Counted from the stretch's first letter, positions 1-11,975 are shown. The stretch is 64,000 nucleotides of DNA from Pictodentalium vernedei (GCA_031216915.1 JAUFNR010000039.1:1-64000); one strand, 5' to 3'. Translations and numbers: made by a program. Notes: generated by a model from the sequence alone, not told the origin.

Positions 1-59
1 CAATTTATCTGAAGACAGTCGATAGCCTGTTGTGAGGTCTTCCTGAACGGGGAATACCA

Positions 60-93
60 CCCCCCCCCCACACACACACACACACACACACAC
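60..93. repeat. C-run followed by (CA)n microsatellite
   Basis: A run of about ten C (60-69) passes directly into about twelve CA units ending at 93. Confidence 0.95.
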
Positions 94-1142
94 TCCTTAC
101 ACGCGTTAGAAACCGAATTCGTTCCTCTGCACTATTAATTGGAATGAAAACCGTTAGGATTTTTTCAAAATTTTGGAACTGTTCCGTCTTTGATTTCGTT
201 TCACCAATCTGATTTCAAGTGCAGATACATTGTTGAGTCGTCATATAGGGAGTATTGTGGAGTGTGTTCATGACCCTTAGTCTTAGAGTGCCAAATTTCG
301 GATACCCAAGAAAATGGTTATTTAATTTGCAGCCCATTCAATCTGGAAAATCTGTCGAGTGAACCATTGGAAGCGTTGGCATAATTGGGGACGATATCTG
401 TATTGCTTTTTTAGAAAAGCTGACAAAGGTCCACCAATATAGTTACATTTATCTTTCAAAAAAAATCTGTGTTGGACAAAGGGCTACAACCATCGTTTCA
501 TTTTTGTCCTAATCGTTATTGCAATCAACCCTACTTATGTTACATCCCAGCGTAAATAAGACTGTTAACTATAAACGACTTTAAACAAGTCACATTGTAT
601 CTTGATGTCTATGGCCTGGCTGATGACCTTAAATGGCAATCAGTAAATGAGACGACTTCTAGTAAATACTTAGTGGGACATTTAGTTATTCAGAGAACCA
701 TAACAATAATAAAAAAAGTTTCAACACAAAGTCTGCAGAGCACTCGATGAGCTTAGCTCATTTTGAAGAGTTGGGCGAGCTGCAGTAGGAATGAAATTCC
801 TTCAGATGTTTGCCCAATACTCACAGCACGTGCATCTCAAATGGCGGCAAAATCACTTTCACTTTTCAGAAAAATGCATTCGAACCATACTTTCCAATGT
901 ATTACTTTCAAATCAAAAATAATTTATTATTACATACTTGCATTTGTTTCCTGTCATTCGATCCCCCCACCCCCCCCCCCCCCACCCCCTTGTTCAACTA
1001 ACTGGTGCGACCTAAATTTGAGCACGACGATTCACCCCAAACATCCACCGCCTTGGTGATCACATGCCCTGCATAAGTGAGAGCATGTACATATGGTGTG
1101 TTGAATGGTATTTTATTGATTGATCAATGTAATTGTGAACAA

Positions 1143-1170
1143 ATTTATTTATTTATTTATTTATTTATTT
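1143..1170. repeat. (ATTT)n microsatellite
   Basis: About seven uninterrupted ATTT units. Confidence 0.95.
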
Positions 1171-1406
1171 AAAGAAACCCACCAATGAGACAGAAGCGTG
1201 TAAATTGAGATGGGGGAGCCAACCAACTTTCACGTTTCGTCAACAAAATAGTAATTTAGTAAGTGTCCACAGCTTTCCGAGTACCCTCGACTTCTGGAGT
1301 GCCACGAGTAGCGAAATATTTGCAAAGCTTCATAGTTTATTGACTGAAAAATCTCAGTGTGAGCCTGTCACTTGAGTTTTTCAATGACCGGGAATCAGAT
1401 CTCCTC

Positions 1407-1430
1407 CAGGGACGTAGCTAGAGGCTGATT

Positions 1431-1461
<31 letters not shown>

Positions 1462-3318
1462 AGGGGGGGAGTCACCGGGTGTAAAGGGTAAAAAATTCCA
1501 ACTTGGTGGATTTGGAAGCCCACACTTTCCAACTGTTACACTTTATACCCAATAATCATTTTTATGTGTTCTTTGGTATCTAATGGCACTTTTGCTCGTA
1601 ACGCCATGCCATATAAATGATATGCGTTGTGCTACCACGCGCCCACACTGAACCCTGCGTGGGAAAATTTTACTTAAAAAGAAGCATATTCCTGGTACTT
1701 GAGACCATTAAGAAGCTTCGTACGACTGCTACTTGAGATGTGTACACGTGCTTATTGATGAATTATAATGCACGCTTTCGGGTTTCCACGCCGGGGAATT
1801 GCGCAAATTATGTTGCAATTGGCGCAACATACAATGCACCACTGCATGGTAAAGTGCATTGTTCCGACTGCGTAAATCAATATTCAAACCTCTTGTATTC
1901 CTCGTGGGGATCCCGGAAAGTGGAGCAGTACTTGTTCACTGTGGTAAACAAGCCCTGTTCTACTGGTAGAATAGGACCCAGTAAGTGACCAATGCTTGGG
2001 GTAGAAGTCCTCTAAAATGGGCAACATGGGTATAATGATTGGCTAAACTTGAGTTTATATCCGTGTTGTGGTCATGATTAGCCATTGTGCAGAAATATAT
2101 GACCTTAAACACTAGTAAATAAATATAAATAAACCTCTTGTATATACTGTGACTACCCAACAACCGTATGAACCTCGCCCTAGACATATATATTCAAACA
2201 ATAGGTAGACATACGCATCCGTGAACGCCCGGATATTTTTTTATAATGTTCACAGCCCGAATCCTTATCTGCACCACCCTTCACCGTGTCATTAGACAGG
2301 AATAAGAGAATTGGCTAAGTTAAACTTGCAGTGCATCAGTCTGAAAATTTGACCATCAATTTCGCAAAACTAAGAGACGGGTACACCCCATGCCCCCATC
2401 CCACCCGCGCCTTCCACTCTCTTCGTGTTTATGTCTCTAGTCAGACTAAAGTCAACGTCACTCATCCCATGTTGGGAGACTTCCAATATTTGAAGGGTTT
2501 GAATTTTCAACTATTCGTCTACTTTTGCTCATACAGGTGCAGTGAAGAAATTATAGTTGGGGAATGACGTGCGCAAAGCGCGCAAATATTTTCATAAATA
2601 CCAGTCGGAATTCTCATTAATAGTCAGAAAATATTCAAATAAGCCTAGTTAAAAACTGATTGTGACAAAAAGAAAAATCCCGACTGGCGTGCACAATTTT
2701 CCAACTATAATTTTTGTTCAAACTTGGGTGGAAGAGACTCTTCCGTCTAGCTACATTCCTGACAATACGTAGCCATACGCACAACCTGGCTGCGTGGCTT
2801 TTCATGACAATCGGAATTCTTATCTGTACCGCCCTTCCTGACTTCATTATAAACAGGAATAAGGGAAATGGTTAGGTTAAAAATGAAATGCGTCAGTTGG
2901 AAAATCGTACCACCCGTTTTGCGAAACTAAGGGTCGGTGGCCCATCAACTCCACCCGCCTTCTACTCCCCTCGTGGCTATGTGGTCTGATTAGACTATAA
3001 CCTACGTCATTCAACTCATAGGATATCCAACTTTTGCAGAGTTTGATTTTTCAACTATTCGTCTACCTTTGCCCATACAGGTAGTCAGGTACTCAAAGAA
3101 ATATTATATAAATTGGTAATAATGCGCGAAGCGCGCGAAAATGTTTCATAAATTCCAGTCTCATTAATAGTCAGAAATATTGAAATAAGCGCAGTTAAAA
3201 AATGATTGAGACAGTTGAAAAATTCTGAGTGACGATCAAAATTTTCCAACTATTAATTTTTTTTTCAAAATTGGGGGGGGGGGGGGGGGGGGGGAGACCC
3301 CCTGTAGCTACATCTCTG
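1407..3318. mobile_element. Non-autonomous hAT-like DNA transposon
   Basis: The left end CAGGGACGTAGCTAGAGG and the reverse complement of the right end (CAGAGATGTAGCTACAGG) match at 15 of 18 positions. The element is flanked by identical 8-bp direct repeats ATCTCCTC at 1399-1406 and 3319-3326. An 8-bp target duplication with CAGGG-type ends is the known signature of the hAT superfamily. No transposase frame is visible in the 1.9 kb, so the element would depend on an enzyme encoded elsewhere. It carries two long G-runs (28 G at 1434-1461, 22 G at 3273-3294) and an internal tandem duplication. The superfamily call is inference from ends and target duplication only. Confidence 0.75.
2206..3294 (+). 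repeat. Diverged ~560-bp tandem duplication inside the hAT-like element
   Basis: Unit 1 (about 2206-2768) and unit 2 (about 2769-3294) share a series of blocks at a spacing of 555-562 bp. Examples are AGACATACGCA/AGCCATACGCA at the starts, AAACAGGAATAAG-type blocks, CTCATTAATAGTCAGAAA and TTTTCCAACTAT near the ends. The many substitutions suggest an old duplication. Confidence 0.7.
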
Positions 3319-3326
3319 ATCTCCTC

Positions 3327-5001
3327 CCCACAATCATGATGCAACGACTATCCAACATGCAGAGGCATTTGCCGCGATGATGTGCGCGCCACGATGTGCG
3401 CGGCGATTTAATATTTTTTATATGTTGAAAAACATGGCCGCTAGAGGCATTCATTGAGAGGAGGATATGAGCGTACGTCAGTAAAATATTTGTAGCCGAA
3501 GGTTGCAACCAAACCGAGTGCTGCAGAAATACGCCGATGGGCAGGAAAGTGATATGCACCCCTCTATCCCACCCCATTACTATCTCAAGTTTGTTGCATT
3601 TTTGTTCTTTGTTTGGAAATTTACTAGATTTAGTGTTTTTCTGTTTTTTATTTCTCGTGGATGGGGCAGGGTTGGGGGCTCCTGTGCACCCATTTGCACG
3701 CGCCAAGGTATGTCGTCTTATTATTCTTTTTTTTATTTTGAATGAGTTACGTAGGACAATGCTATCCCTCCATTTGACTACGCACTGGCCCTCTTCTAAA
3801 AACGGGCATCTCCAATAGAGTCACCTCTCACAACCATGAATGTTTCAATTAAATGAAATTAAAAAAGAACAACATGGCATTGACCGAAACGCACAAATGG
3901 GAACTATTACCCCCCCCTCCCCATCCGCCCCCACCCAACCTCTTCCCTCTAGCTCCACCACAGATCCCTGACGCAGTTGTAAACAATAGCGCCCCATTGC
4001 AACACTGGTAAGAGAACGAAGCGGCGAATCTAGAGTTCTTGTGAGTTTGAGAACGACTTGGGCGGCACTGCCAGAGACTAAGCGCATAAGCTGATCTGAG
4101 CGTGCTGGAAATCGGGGTATGGATGAGGAGTGACCTGAGCCGCGGCCTAACCAGGATGAGGAGAGCATAGGTACTAGGTAGGTCGTGAGTTATGCCCCTG
4201 TCTCACCCTTAGTAATAACCATTGGCTTCACCGCTACCCTGATCCTTGCTTCCTTGGGGAAAATGTACTGAAGTAAACAATTATACTCCTTTACAATATA
4301 AAATTTGGGGCGACACCACCCAGGGCAAACAGGAATTGGGGCAAAACTACTCAGCGTGAACGTGAATTGGGGCGAAACAACCCCCCCCCCCCCCTCCCCC
4401 GGTCAACTCTTTTCTTTCAAGGCGTCATTCAAAGCTGCAGTTGAATTTTGCAGTTGAATGTTGCTTTTTGGCATCATCTCTATCATGTTCTTCGTGGAAC
4501 ACCTTCTCGTCCTCGAGCCAAGGATTTCCAGTGAACTTGAACATCTCAACTTCCGTTGCGACAACCTTTGGTTCTCTGATAAATCCAATTCACTGCTTGT
4601 GTATCACTGCCAGGTGTTCAAATCGAACTATGCCATTGACCCCAATTTTACGTCACCAGCCTTATCTCCCCTCGATGAAAATAGTTTGATCCAGCCGTCT
4701 GTTTACAGTTGAAAAAGAAGATTGAAATCTTTCAAGAAATTTGATTTATGAACTGCATCTACTCTGCTAGATAGATATAACAAAGTAGTTAAAAATCGAA
4801 CTGCTGCCGGTGGACAAGATCCGTTACCGTTAACCTATTAGAAAAAAAACCCAATTAGTAAACTTTAAAATATTCTTAATCTTACAGTGTACTGGAATAT
4901 TGCCTTATTGGTGCTCCTGATGGAGGAGGTAAATATGCAGCACAGAGAAGAATGGCGAGAGGCATTCAAAATAGCATTGAGTCATTGACCATTTCGTTTT
5001 T
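3327..5001. other. Undefined sequence between two mobile elements
   Basis: No gene is recognised. Weak structure is present: three imperfect ~31-bp units, each starting with a variant of AATTGGGGC, at 4302-4380, running directly into a 14-C tract at 4381-4394. The open frames here (up to 132 codons on the minus strand at 3308-3706) show no family motif and look like chance. Confidence 0.4.
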
Positions 5002-5841
5002 AGCTCACCTGGCCTAAAAAGGCCATGTGGGCTTTTCTCATCACTTAGCGTCCGTCGTCGTCGGGCGTCCATAAACTTTTCACATTTTCATCTTCTCTGT
5101 AAGTTGTAACTTGTAAGTTAGTAACCGCTGAGTCGGTATGAACCAAACTTGGCAGGAAATTGAGGAATGATCTATGCCTATGGGAGGTCCTCACACGATC
5201 CTCATTTTGTTCCTGTCGGATGAAAAACACGGCCTCCAGAGGCATTGTTTGATTCTGGTTGGTGGATTTTCAAAAATCTTCTCTGAAACTGCCAGGACAA
5301 ATGTTTTGAAACTTCATATAAACGATGACTGGGATCCCCTCAACCAGCGATCCTCATTTAATGTTGATCGGGTTGGCAAACATGGCCACAATTGCGACCT
5401 ATAGTTACTATAGAAACCCTTTGGGAAATCACATTTTCATCTTCTCCGGAACTACTGAGCCGACGTGAACCAAACCTGGCAGGGATGGTCTGCGGGAGGT
5501 CCTCTACAAACGATCTTCATTTTGTTCCCGAGGGTCGAAAAACATGGCTGCCAGAGGCAGTCTTTGATTCTGATAGGTGGATTTTCAAACATTTTCTGCT
5601 CTGAAACTGCCGGGCCAAATGTTTTGATACTTTACATAAGTGATGACTGGGACTCCCTCTACCAACGGTCCTCATTTAATGTTGATCGGGTTGTAAACAT
5701 GGCCACAATTGTGGCTTATTGTTACTATAGAAACCCTAGGGAAATCACATTTTCATCTTCTTTGAAACTACTGAGCGGACGTGAACCACACTTCGCAGGA
5801 ATGGTCTATGAGAGGATGGAAATATGTGGCCACCAGAGGCT

Positions 5842-6488
5842 ATATTCTAAAGCTTAACCCAATGCCCCTCCTGTCTGCACAAAAGATTGGTACTGTCAGC
5901 AAAATACTTGTTTTTTGAGAATCTGGAAAGGGTTGGTTCCAGTTTTTTTCTCCACTCAGAACTGGGGATAAAAAAACCCAAAATATAGTGTATACAGTAC
6001 AAGTCAAAATAAGCTGTAGCATAACTGCAATAAACTAAGTAGACTGCAGCTTCTGCCCTGACAAGATCAGAATCTGACAGTGAGACAGTGAGAGCTTTCC
6101 AGAAAATGATGTAGCTTCTGGTCTAATTAGTGTAGGAAGAGAAAAGATACATAGTTTATAGGATTATTCTACACAACTTATTTTGACTTGTACTGTAAAA
6201 CAAGTGCAACTGTAGATTGATATCTTCAGCTGTAAACTAATTATGTTTGATACATGTTAAATTGTTTAGAAAAATCTAGGTTACATTGTAAATTCTCTTT
6301 ATTATCTTGCAATCATGTCAGCTCAGATGTCAGTAATTATTGTATATCTTTTAAGATTCCTGTAACTCTTTACCTGTCCAAAAAGCTATTTTGAAGGAGA
6401 ATACTGATGAAAAGATAGTAATTTTCAAAATATTTTAACCCTTTTTTACTGATTATTTTTTTGTTGAAACAGAATTCATAAATGTGTG
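5842..6488. mobile_element. ~650-bp insert interrupting the third internal repeat of E1
   Basis: The E1 unit is lost after GTGGCCACCAGAGG (about 5840) and resumes near 6489 at TTTCAAGAAAATCTTCTTTG. The sequence between has no counterpart in the other E1 units. I could not define inverted ends for the whole insert. It contains the MITE at 5993-6197. Confidence 0.55.
5993..6197. mobile_element. MITE with perfect 21-bp inverted ends, Tc1/mariner-like
   Basis: Positions 5993-6013 (starting TACAGTACAAGTC) and 6177-6197 (ending GACTTGTACTGTA) are exact reverse complements over 21 bp, including outer TA dinucleotides. A CAGT-type terminus bordered by TA fits Tc1/mariner non-autonomous elements. The total is 205 bp with no coding potential. 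Confidence 0.8.
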
Positions 6489-6562
6489 CAGTTTCAAGAA
6501 AATCTTCTTTGAAACTACAAGGCCAAATGGTTTGAAAAAACTTAATGTGACTGATGACTGTA

Positions 6563-6582
6563 CCCCCCCCCCCCCCCCCCCC
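6563..6582. repeat. 20-C homopolymer
   Basis: An uninterrupted C-run inside an E1 repeat unit, where the sister units read CTGGGA(T/C)(C/T)CCCTC. It looks like expansion of an existing C-rich patch. Confidence 0.95.
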
Positions 6583-7348
6583 TTTACAAACAACCCTTAT
6601 TTTAATCTTCATTGGGTTGCAATTATGGCTGCAATTGTGGCTTATAGTTACTATAGAAACCCTATAGGAAATCACATTTTCATCATCTTCACTGAAAGTA
6701 CTGAGCCAATGTGAACCAGACTTGGCAGGCATTGTCTATGAGAGGTTCTCTACAACTGTTACTCATTTTATTCCTGTTGGGTAAAAAAAACGTGGCCGCC
6801 AGAAGCATTCTTTGATTCTGATTGGTCAATTTTGAAAACTCTTCTCCTCTGAAACCACAGGGCCAAATGTTTTGAAACTTTGCATGGTTGATAACTGGGA
6901 CACCCTCCACCAACATTCCATATTTTAATGTTGATCATTTTGCAGACATGGCCACAATTGCGGTTTATAGTTACCTACTATAGAAAAAACCTACAGGAAA
7001 TCACATTTTCATCTCTCTGGAATTATTGAGCTGACGTGAACCAAAACTTGGCAAGAATGGTCTATAGGAGGCCCTCTACAAACGATCATCTTTTTGTTCC
7101 CATTGGCTGGAAAATATGGCCACCAGAGACATTCTATGATTCTGTTTGATGGATTCAAATGTTTTGAAACTTCATGTGATTGAAGACTGGGACACCTTCT
7201 ACCAATGATCCCCATGTAATTTTGATGTAATGTTGCAAACATGGCCACAATTGCAGCTCATAGTTACCATGGAAAGCCTATGGGAAATCACATTTTTATA
7301 TGTATTTCGAGGTGAGCGATTTCAGGCTCTGTACTGTAGAGCCTCTAG

Positions 7349-7801
7349 TTAGGTTACAATACAGTGGGTTTTTTTCCATTGATGACAGTACTAATCTTTC
7401 CTCCTCTCCCCATCTTATCAAGCTGATTTGGGCAAAAACAACCATCTATCCATTTAGTTTATCATCTCATGAAAACAATATACTGAAAAAAAATATAAGT
7501 CGCCATATTAATTTTGCCTTTAAATTTGGAGCTTACTGTACTCCCGTCCAGTTTTGCCCTGAATGAAATAGACATATTTTTACCTACCGCCACCAAATTT
7601 TAATCTCTCACATATTTCAGAAGACAATAGTCACCAATATTTTATATCTTTTCCAAAACATGCACTTTAAAATTTTATTCACACTTACAAGCTCAGTTCA
7701 TTTTCCATCAATCGGATAATTCCAGGAACTTTTGTACTCCATTAAAGGTTGCAAACCACTAGAGGCGCTGTTTTCCACGAAAACACTGTATTGTAACCTA
7801 A
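7349..7801. mobile_element. 453-bp MITE with perfect 18-bp inverted ends (copy 1)
   Basis: TTAGGTTACAATACAGTG at 7349-7366 is the exact reverse complement of 7784-7801. The element abuts the 3' end of E1, overlapping its terminal TT. A second copy at 11077-11496 shares nearly the whole body. No open frame has coding character. The target duplication is unclear here: the outermost bases are TTA on the left and TAA on the right. Confidence 0.85.
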
Positions 7802-8871
7802 ACTTTCTACAAAGTTGATAAAAATAGATGTAATTATGGGTTTAAATTAAAGAAAAAATACTGTCTAATATATTAAATAACTTTTTTTCAAATTTCAATG
7901 CTCTTTGCCTAATCTATCAGCATTACAATTAACCCACCCCGATTGGTTGAGTGAAAAAAAATCATGTGTCACTTTTTACATTTTGCCCTTTAAACTGATT
8001 CCAAACAAAAAGTTTAATGAATTTTTTGTCCTCAAACTGTCATAATTTTGCATTAGTATACCAACAGAGTAGCTGTATAAACTATCAAAGTCAAAAAGTT
8101 ATTCTCAAAGTAATGAAAGCCCAAAACATTAACCCTTCCATTATTCTTAAAATAAAAATGAAAAAAAATGTAATTTTGTTTGATAAAGGTGCTTGGATAA
8201 TGTACAATTTACAGTACAAGTACACCATTTGACAGAAGCACACTCTAACATGAGATAATCATATGCCCTGAATGAAGAAAGAAACAAATGAATAAGCAGT
8301 GCTGGCTTTTAGATCCCTACCCCTGCAACCAGTTTAGCAGAAAAGCCTACATCCAACCCTTTTGAGTCCACACACTTCAATTCAAGTGTCAGAATCCCCA
8401 ACTGTTTCCCACATATACAGTGCACATAGTTCACAAGATACTTGGAAAATTAAAAAATCATACATTTGGGTGATACAGACACTGCCAAAATGAGATGAAA
8501 GTGGAAATTTCTCCTGGTTTTGTATTGAGACTAGGTTAAGAACTGGTGTGCTCTCTGCACTTTGGCTGAGCTTGAATGTTATAATAAAAATGTGTGAGTA
8601 CTAACCACATGAGGCATCCAGTGGTACTCATGGGAGCCAGATTTCCAAATTAAATCGATCAGGATAGATAAAACTTGGGGTGGGTGGGGTGAAAAGAGAA
8701 TTTTCCCAAATAAAACCACAATTCAGTTTGGACTCTCTCAATTCTATACAATATCACAACTTTTCTTCATATCACCTGCATTCTCAAACATTAACCCTTC
8801 CATTATTCTTAAAATAAAAATAGTACATTTAGCCACATGCCAAATCCACTCTATCTCCACTTGTTTGACAT
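7802..8871. other. AT-rich undefined sequence
   Basis: No gene or element is recognised. A 36-bp block ending in TTCTTAAAATAAAAAT occurs identically at 8124-8159 and 8786-8821. Confidence 0.45.
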
Positions 8872-9125
8872 TACCGTAAAGTGGGGCTACTTTGCCAGAT
8901 ACTTCTGTATTTCATTCCACCATGTTTGCATACTTACAAAGAATTTTGAAATGAATGTATCTGTGAATACAGTATCACAGTTGCCAAACAAGTATAAAGG
9001 CAAGTTGAGCCAATTGTTTATATTTGGCAATTTTGTATTGGTGCTCATCAGAGGCGGGCAACTCATCGGGAGTGAGTCCAGGGGGGCCCCGCCTTAGAGG
9101 GCCCTACAAACGCAAATGAAAAAAA

Positions 9126-9224
9126 AATGCAGAACTGCGTATAATGTGGCACCCCAACATGGGAGCGCAAATTGCACTCGAGTGTCTGGGTTCCACTATC
9201 CCACATTATACACAGTTCTGCATT
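9126..9224. repeat. 99-bp hairpin with 24-bp arms
   Basis: 9126-9149 and 9201-9224 are reverse complements at 23 of 24 positions (core TATAATGTGG / CCACATTATA). The loop is 51 bp. It may be a very short MITE or a cruciform-prone site. Confidence 0.7.
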
Positions 9225-9373
9225 AATTTTTATGCCCCACCACTTTGCAAATGCAAATCTCTCCCCTGGGGGAGGTGGTAATGACTATATAGTAGTGCAA
9301 AATTTTTTATGACAAATTATTATGAACTGAATCACTCTTGTCAGCCTAAAGGCCTCTAGAAGGCAAAAATTTG

Positions 9374-9408
9374 CACCTTTTTGCTTTTAATTTTATCTAG
9401 GGCCCCTC
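9374..9408. repeat. 35-bp dispersed direct repeat, copy 1 (copy 2 at 10692-10726)
   Basis: A 35-bp block from CACCTTTTTGC to GGGCCCCTC is identical at both places, 1,318 bp apart. The second copy lies just outside the composite at 8872-10631, and the first lies inside it. Confidence 0.8.
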
Positions 9409-9891
9409 ACTTAAGTATGTCCATAGCTCTCTGTACTGTACACCACTGTCCCCATTTTTGGCTATCACAAAGATTCAACCGCGCATGGATGGAGTGGAAA
9501 TGGGGTGGGGGGCATCCCCCTATTTAGTTATCTATTTATTGGGAGATTAAGGTCACTTTTGTGCAGCTATGGCAAACTGTGACTGTAACAAAGGTGTAAA
9601 GTCAAGTTTAGCCAATCGTTTGTACCAGTGCTGCCCATTTTAGAGGCCTTCCACCTTACGCATTGCCTATTTTTCATGCAAAACTGAACTTGTTGGGCAT
9701 CCCCCTGGCTCTAGCATTGCCCCTGTATGTACCGTGTAAAGCTGCAATTAATGCATGAATAACGTGACACTGTTGGCTTGATCTTGCATCAATTTTGCAA
9801 AATGATCGAACAAAGTCTGCACTACACTTCTACAAGAGAAAGTTAAGGATTATTGATCAGGCTTTAATAAATAATTTTCACAATGCCAGAT

Positions 9892-9944
9892 TATTGCTTC
9901 CTTATTGCCATATTCTAACAATAGTAAGGCAATATTCTGGCATT
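9892..9944. repeat. Short imperfect hairpin
   Basis: AATGCCAGATTATTGC at the left is mirrored by GCAATATTCTGGCATT at the right, with 15 of 16 positions pairing. Confidence 0.55.
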
Positions 9945-10186
9945 ATTAACAGATAATGTTGTCTAATGGTATACTTTGTTGTAGGCTGTACTGCATAATT
10001 TATAGAAATGCTGTGAGTGACACAAACATAATGTTGCCAACTCGACTTTGACGGCACATCGAAAAAAGGTTGTTTGATGTTTCAAATGATTATGTATTTG
10101 TTGAGAAATTCCACCCAACAGGTGTTTTATGTGAAGTTCTTGTACACTTTTTCTGCATTAGATGATACTTACCTCAAATACTTAAA

Positions 10187-10223
10187 CTGGGGCTACTTTG
10201 CCAGGCTGGCAAAGTAGCCCCAG
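10187..10223. repeat. 37-bp near-perfect palindrome
   Basis: CTGGGGCTACTTTGCCAG (10187-10204) is the exact reverse complement of 10206-10223, with a single G between the arms. The arm is the same motif that forms the ends of the 8872-10631 composite. Two copies of one terminus appear to be joined head to head. Confidence 0.9.
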
Positions 10224-10631
10224 ATTATATGGCAATGTAGCCCCAGCAACCTTTTTGGCAGAAAAAAAAAAAAATTCAAACCAAATCTTAAAATTCATTT
10301 TGAATTGCTAGTCTGTAGATAAAATAAAAAAAAAAAACAACTTATCTTTCACTCAAAAAATTCTTCAGAATAAGACTTTTTCTCGTCTTTTTTCAGCTCA
10401 TCGAAATCCTCTGAATCCAGTACACATGTAAACAACTTGACCTTGAATTTCACAAGCACACTCCCCCCCAAAAAAAATTCAAGAACAATAACTCTGAATA
10501 TTGTAGTATTATTTTATTCAGCAAGTAGCACTCCACAATGTGTAAAATAATAAAAAACCTTGATAAAAATCTTTTTCTCTGTGAGTTGGCAAAGTAGCCC
10601 CAGCGAGGCAAAGTAGTCCCGTCATACGGTA

Positions 10632-11076
10632 TCAAAAAAAAATAATAAATTGCTGAACCTGGATGGGATCAGCATAGTAGCTCATTCCAGCCACCTTTTT
10701 GCTTTTAATTTTATCTAGGGCCCCTCTCAATCTTGCTTATTTTGCACAGACAACATTTTGCTCAATTAATACTGCCATTTCATATTGGCCTGCCTTTGAT
10801 TAACTGCAAACACAACAAAATAACCAAATTGTACCATCTTTTCTCCACCTAAGATTCACTCTTCATTTGGCCTACATTTTATGCATATGGGCACTCTAAA
10901 ATAGGCTTGATTTTATGAAAAATGGGCATCCAATATCTTCAAAATTACCGTTGCTCAAAATTTCCATCCAAGTAAAAACCAACTTTGCTTCAGTCATTGA
11001 AGTAATAACACCGGTAGACCAACATCCAAAACTATTTTTTAAAATATAACTCGACAGAAATCACAAGAAATACTGC
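10632..11076. other. Undefined sequence
   Basis: Nothing recognised apart from the second copy of the 35-bp repeat at 10692-10726. Confidence 0.45.
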
Positions 11077-11496
11077 TTTAGGTTACAATACAGTGTTTTT
11101 TTTCTATTGATGACAGTACTAATCTTTCTTCCTCTCCCCATCTTATCAAGCTGATTTGGGCAAAAACAACCATCTATCCATTTAGTTTATCATCTCATGA
11201 AAACAATAATATAGGTCGCCATGTGAATTTTGCCTTTAAATTTGGAGCTTACTGTACTCCCGTCCAGTTTTGCACTGAATGAAATAGACATATTTTTACC
11301 TACCACCACCAAATTTTAATCTTCTCTCACACATTTCAGAAGACAATAGTCACCAATATTTTATATCTTTTCCAAAACATGCACTTTAAAATTGTATTCA
11401 CACTCACAAGCTCAGTTCATTTTCCACAATCGGATAATTCCAGGAACTTTTATCACTGGAGGCACTGTTTACCACGAAAACTGTGTATTGTAACCT
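11077..11496. mobile_element. MITE copy 2 of the 7349-7801 family
   Basis: The left end is identical to copy 1 over 18 bp. The right end (CTGTGTATTGTAACCT) is slightly changed. The body is closely similar but about 35 bp shorter, with losses near the right end and in an A-rich stretch. TTTA occurs on both outer flanks (11076-11079 and 11496-11499) and may be a 4-bp target duplication. Confidence 0.8.
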
Positions 11497-11499
11497 TTA

Positions 11500-11975
11500 T
11501 GTGTTTGCTCTCAGTCTGGATGAAAGCTTCCCATCGAAATTTTATTTTTTCCAAAACAGGTCGGGAATTTTCTTCAACTTTATGGGTGAAAAGTGCAAAC
11601 TGTTCCAAGACAACAAGGTCAAAAAATCCAAATTCTGCTCTTCAAAGGCCTAGGTGTAGAAAAATATTAATAAAACCACATACTTCATTAAAAGCTTCAC
11701 ATAAACTTTGACATTGATAATCAACTTTGATTATCATTGAACCTCCATATATTAAAAATCTATCCAGTATTCCATGTATGGGATGTGACTTCTATTATCT
11801 GTTCACATTGAACTGGCACTCATGACTATACTTATTACGAGTATTCGCGTATCCACTTGTAAATCTATTTTTAGATCCTCGATAATTTCCCAAAATCAAT
11901 GGAACATACACAAATGTGCTTTCGATCATAACGTCACATAACAGAAATTGATAAAGCATGTCCCTGTACATTCGT
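11500..11975. other. Undefined sequence
   Basis: No gene or repeat is recognised. An open frame at 11379-11711 starts inside the MITE and has no family signature. Confidence 0.4.

Larger units (their letters stand above)
1..1398. other. Undefined intergenic sequence with simple repeats
   Basis: I see no recognisable gene or element. Short open frames here (for example 763-1059) cross C-rich low-complexity sequence near 963-989 and show no protein-family signature. Two simple repeats are listed separately. Confidence 0.5.
5002..7350 (+). mobile_element. E1: AGCTCACC-headed element with internal tandem repeats (Helentron/HINE-like)
   Basis: The head AGCTCACCT at 5002-5010 is preceded by a T-run. 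The subterminal repeat AGGTGAGCG at 7310-7318 is its inverted partner. A terminal hairpin (AGGCTCT at 7324-7330 pairing with AGAGCCT at 7338-7344) is followed by CTAGTT. The body is about five copies of a ~320-bp unit. The landmark GGAAATCACATTTT recurs near 5419, 5737, 6666, 6996 and 7280. No long open frame exists. Subterminal inverted repeats, a 3' hairpin, a T-rich target and internal tandem repeats are features described for Helentron-associated non-autonomous elements. Placing it in that group is inference. The body is broken by an insert at ~5842-6488. Confidence 0.7.
8872..10631. mobile_element. Foldback-like composite with GGGGCTACTTTGCC termini
   Basis: The left end TACCGTA (8872-8878) plus GGGGCTACTTTGCC (8883-8896) mirrors the right end GGCAAAGTAGTCCC (10607-10620) plus TACGGTA (10625-10631). 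Further copies of the motif lie at 10187-10223 (as a palindrome) and 10587-10603. The interior holds unrelated pieces, including the hairpin at 9126-9224, so this may be several nested insertions. Treating it as a single element is inference. Confidence 0.45.

Noticed and set aside
763..1059. 98-codon frame with a proline run
   Set aside because: The proline run is a translation of a C-rich low-complexity tract, and nothing else in it resembles a protein domain.
3308..3706. 132-codon minus-strand frame
   Set aside because: It overlaps the hAT-like element end and low-complexity sequence, has opposing overlapping frames of similar size, and shows no recognisable motif.
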